Shown here: piece by piece, positions 62,201 to 64,000 of the stretch
Numbering within the stretch: position 1 is the first letter of the stretch
Layout: each line of letters starts with the position of its first letter
Assembly: GCF_003544815.1 (NCBI RefSeq)
Contig: NZ_CP032100.1
Span: 1 to 64,000, forward strand
From: Arcobacter suis CECT 7833
Lineage (GTDB): Bacteria; Campylobacterota; Campylobacteria; Campylobacterales; Arcobacteraceae
Reading direction: 5' to 3'
Length of the DNA: 64,000 nucleotides
Position numbers and translations under genes: made by a program
Notes under the pieces: model-generated
The model's database searches: none
The model's input: the letters and a program-made list of their open reading frames with translations, nothing else
What the model was told of the DNA's origin: nothing

Positions 62201-63244
62201 ATGATAATGTCAGTCGTTAAAAAAGTAGTGTTTTTAATAGTTTTATTCATTGGGTTTATAGTTTATTCTGTCTATAGCTTTGATTTTGACTCCCCCACAA
62301 ATACTCAAACTTTAGTTTCAACTTCAACAAAAACAGAAATTAATTCTACTGATACAGGTTTGATTGATAAAATTATTAATTTTTTTGCTTCATCTGATCA
62401 AAAAGATTCTAAACCGTTTAATCTTGTGTTAACAAAAAAAGATGGAATAGTTACAATGGATGGTATTTTCTCAAATGAAGAAGATGCTAAAAAAGTCTCT
62501 AATATTTTGAATATTAATAGAGATGGTGAATATACTTATGAAGATGATGTTGTTATTGACGAAGTTTTATTATCAAAAGTTGCTGTATTAATTACTCCTT
62601 TTAAGGATTTTTTTGCGGATGGAGCTAAAATTTTAATTATAAATGATGAAGTTTCTTTATCAGGAGAATTAAAAGATCCAAATTATTATGCTTTATTAGA
62701 GTCTATTACTTCAAGAATGGATATAAATTTAATTAAAGATATAAATATTGCTAATCCAACTCTTGTTACTGCTGATAGTGAAGATAACTTGAATGATAAA
62801 GAAGTTTCTCTTGAAAGTAATAAAAATTCTGAGAATGTTAGCAAACGTGAAAATGCTGTAAAAACTATTTTAACTCCAAATGAGATTCAACTTAGTATTA
62901 ATCAAATATTATTAGAAAAAAAGATTTCATTTGAAAGAAAGAGTTCAACTATTACTGCTGATTCTAATCCAACTTTAGTAGGAATAGCTAAAATATTAGA
63001 AAACAACAAAAATGTAAAAGTTGAAATTGCTGGACATACTGATTCAAGAGGTGATAAAAATCTGAATAAACAGATTTCACAAGATAGAGCAAATAGTGTA
63101 AAAATTGCATTGATTGATTTGGGTGTGGATGAAAATAGACTAATCGCTGTTGGTTATGGAGAAGAATTTCCAATTGCAAAAGATGATGAAAATGGTCTAT
63201 CAGAGATAAATAGAAGAGTTGATTTTAATATTATAGGAGAATAG
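62201..63244 (+). CDS. OmpA-family protein with N-terminal membrane anchor
   Basis: A 347-aa protein. One hydrophobic segment (about residues 8-28) anchors it; BON-like stretches follow (NLVLTKKDGIVTMDGIF and KILIINDEVSLSGEL), and the C-terminus is an OmpA peptidoglycan-binding domain (VEIAGHTDSRGDKNLNKQISQDRANSVKIAL). ATG at 62201 or 62207 both fit the AGGGAAAAGG site; the difference is two residues. It probably binds the cell wall, as other such proteins do. Confidence 0.85.
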   Translation: MIMSVVKKVVFLIVLFIGFIVYSVYSFDFDSPTNTQTLVSTSTKTEINSTDTGLIDKIINFFASSDQKDSKPFNLVLTKKDGIVTMDGIFSNEEDAKKVSNILNINRDGEYTYEDDVVIDEVLLSKVAVLITPFKDFFADGAKILIINDEVSLSGELKDPNYYALLESITSRMDINLIKDINIANPTLVTADSEDNLNDKEVSLESNKNSENVSKRENAVKTILTPNEIQLSINQILLEKKISFERKSSTITADSNPTLVGIAKILENNKNVKVEIAGHTDSRGDKNLNKQISQDRANSVKIALIDLGVDENRLIAVGYGEEFPIAKDDENGLSEINRRVDFNIIGE

Positions 63245-63248
63245 ATTT

Positions 63249-63737
63249 ATGCTTGACATTGCTTCACAAATTGTAATAAATTTAGTAATTGCTGGAATTA
63301 TAGGTTTTATCTTAGGATATCTTCTTGGAAGAAATAGTTATCCTAAAATTGAATCTATAGAGAATGATAATAGAGTTGATGATTTGAGAGAGGAAAGAAT
63401 TGTTAAAAGTACATTGAATCCTATTTTCAAAAAGAATTCAATCTTAGATTATAAACCTTTAATTTTAACTAGTCCAAAACCAAGTGGAAAAGATCCTTTG
63501 ATTAAAATAAAAGGCATAAATAGTAAAATTGAGTGTGATTTAAATAATTTAGGCATTTATCATTTTGAACAAATCTCGAAATGGTCAAATAAGAACACTG
63601 AGTGGATAGAAGAGTTTTTATTGCTTCCAGGAATCGCTAAAAATAATCAATGGGTAGATCAAGCAAAAATTCTTGCTTCTGGTAAAGATACACCTTATAG
63701 TTTACAAGTTGAAAATGGTGAGATTGAAGTAGATTAA
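63249..63737 (+). CDS. Membrane-anchored helix-hairpin-helix-like protein
   Basis: A 162-aa protein with one N-terminal membrane helix (about residues 8-28, IAGIIGFILGYLLG) and a C-terminal helical domain (LIKIKGINSKIECDLNNLGIYHFEQISKWSNKNTEWIEEFL) like the flap-endonuclease-type HhH regions seen in other envelope proteins. It lies 4 bp after the OmpA-family gene and is probably in its operon. The function is unknown. Confidence 0.72.
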   Translation: MLDIASQIVINLVIAGIIGFILGYLLGRNSYPKIESIENDNRVDDLREERIVKSTLNPIFKKNSILDYKPLILTSPKPSGKDPLIKIKGINSKIECDLNNLGIYHFEQISKWSNKNTEWIEEFLLLPGIAKNNQWVDQAKILASGKDTPYSLQVENGEIEVD

Positions 63738-63750
63738 ATTTTAATCTACT
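63728..63750. terminator. Bidirectional terminator
   Basis: AGTAGATTAAA and TTTAATCTACT form an 11-bp perfect palindrome with one base in the middle, between convergent genes. The stop codons of both genes lie in or at its edge. Confidence 0.65.
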
Positions 63751-64000
63751 TACTCTTTTATCTTTACAACATATCTTCCAACAGCTTTTCCTGAAAGTAA
63801 ATGCTCATAAGCCACTTTTATTTCATCTATAGAAATTTCATTTATAATCGTATTTAAACTATTTATTTTCCATCTACTTGCTAATTTTTCCCAAGCAGCT
63901 TGTTTTTTCTCTAATTTACATTCAACAGAGTCAATTCCTATTAATCTTATTCCTCTTAATATAAAAGGAAATACGTTGGTATTAAGCTCATGAGAAGACG
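63750..64000 (-). CDS. AcuI/YhdH-type oxidoreductase, C-terminal part only
   Basis: An incomplete minus-strand reading frame that enters from the right edge of the window. The last 83 residues read ELNTNVFPFILRGIRLIGIDSV and end in HLLSGKAVGRYVVKIKE, the C-terminal pattern of YhdH/AcuI quinone oxidoreductase-like, zinc-free alcohol dehydrogenases (acrylyl-CoA reductase). The N-terminal about 240 residues lie outside. It is not broken as far as visible. Confidence 0.85.
   Translation of the reverse strand, partial: SSHELNTNVFPFILRGIRLIGIDSVECKLEKKQAAWEKLASRWKINSLNTIINEISIDEIKVAYEHLLSGKAVGRYVVKIKE

Overview
The window is AT-rich and opens with dnaA-dnaN-gyrB-queF, so it sits at the chromosome origin. 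Gene content, the short class III hybrid-cluster protein and the cytoplasmic PAS/MCP chemoreceptors point to a free-living member of the Campylobacterota, most likely an Arcobacter-like (Arcobacteraceae) diazotroph. The genus is inferred from gene order and protein style, not from rRNA; no rRNA or tRNA was seen.

Layout. 1-7047: replication genes, an inverted repeat after dnaA that may be part of oriC, queF, small unknown genes, a 4.5S/SRP RNA on the minus strand (about 6448-6547) and a DedA-like membrane protein. 7089-51647: a nitrogen-fixation island of about 44 kb. It holds nifA with a nif-linked clpX; a nifT operon with an aspartate-oxidase-like flavoprotein and an aldo/keto reductase; a molybdenum uptake locus (modE-like regulator, modA, a Mop protein, modB, modC, a methyltransferase, modD, and a divergent mop); nifH-unknown-nifD-nifK; a PAS kinase, chemoreceptors and rpoN; nifX-DUF269-nifF-nifW-nifZ with two ferredoxin-like genes; nifN with two Cys-poor thioredoxin-fold proteins, an ankyrin protein and a SagB-like protein; nifE; a plus-strand operon of NifX-like, Sel1-NifU fusion, NifX-like and flavodiiron genes; nifB; and nifV with a GNAT protein, DUF683, a Bfd-like protein, an LRR protein, a short NifQ and a 37-aa membrane peptide. 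51644-64000: ordinary housekeeping and stress genes (RluA-type synthase, purB, nrdA, nrdB, VOC protein, cytochrome c, hcp with an FNR-type box, a GltD-like oxidoreductase, an OmpA-family protein, and the C-terminus of an AcuI/YhdH oxidoreductase cut by the window edge).

How it fits together. Ten sites of the form GGAA(C/T)A-N6-GC, all with the exact GG-N10-GC spacing of sigma-54 promoters, stand before fdx, the nifT operon, nifH, nifX, nifN, nifE, the NifX/NifU-like operon, a 61-aa unknown gene, nifB and nifV. With nifA and rpoN in the same island, this forms a nearly self-contained NifA/sigma-54 regulon. Complete nifU and nifS genes, nifL and nifJ are not in the window. The most unusual parts are a set of nif-operon proteins that look like redox proteins stripped of their active cysteines (three thioredoxin/peroxiredoxin-fold proteins and one ferredoxin), the Sel1-NifU fusion, an unrecognised gene between nifH and nifD, and several protein-interaction repeat proteins. 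Decayed ppk2-like and MgtC-like genes lie upstream of nifH, and an 11-copy 13-bp tandem repeat lies upstream of the nifV promoter.
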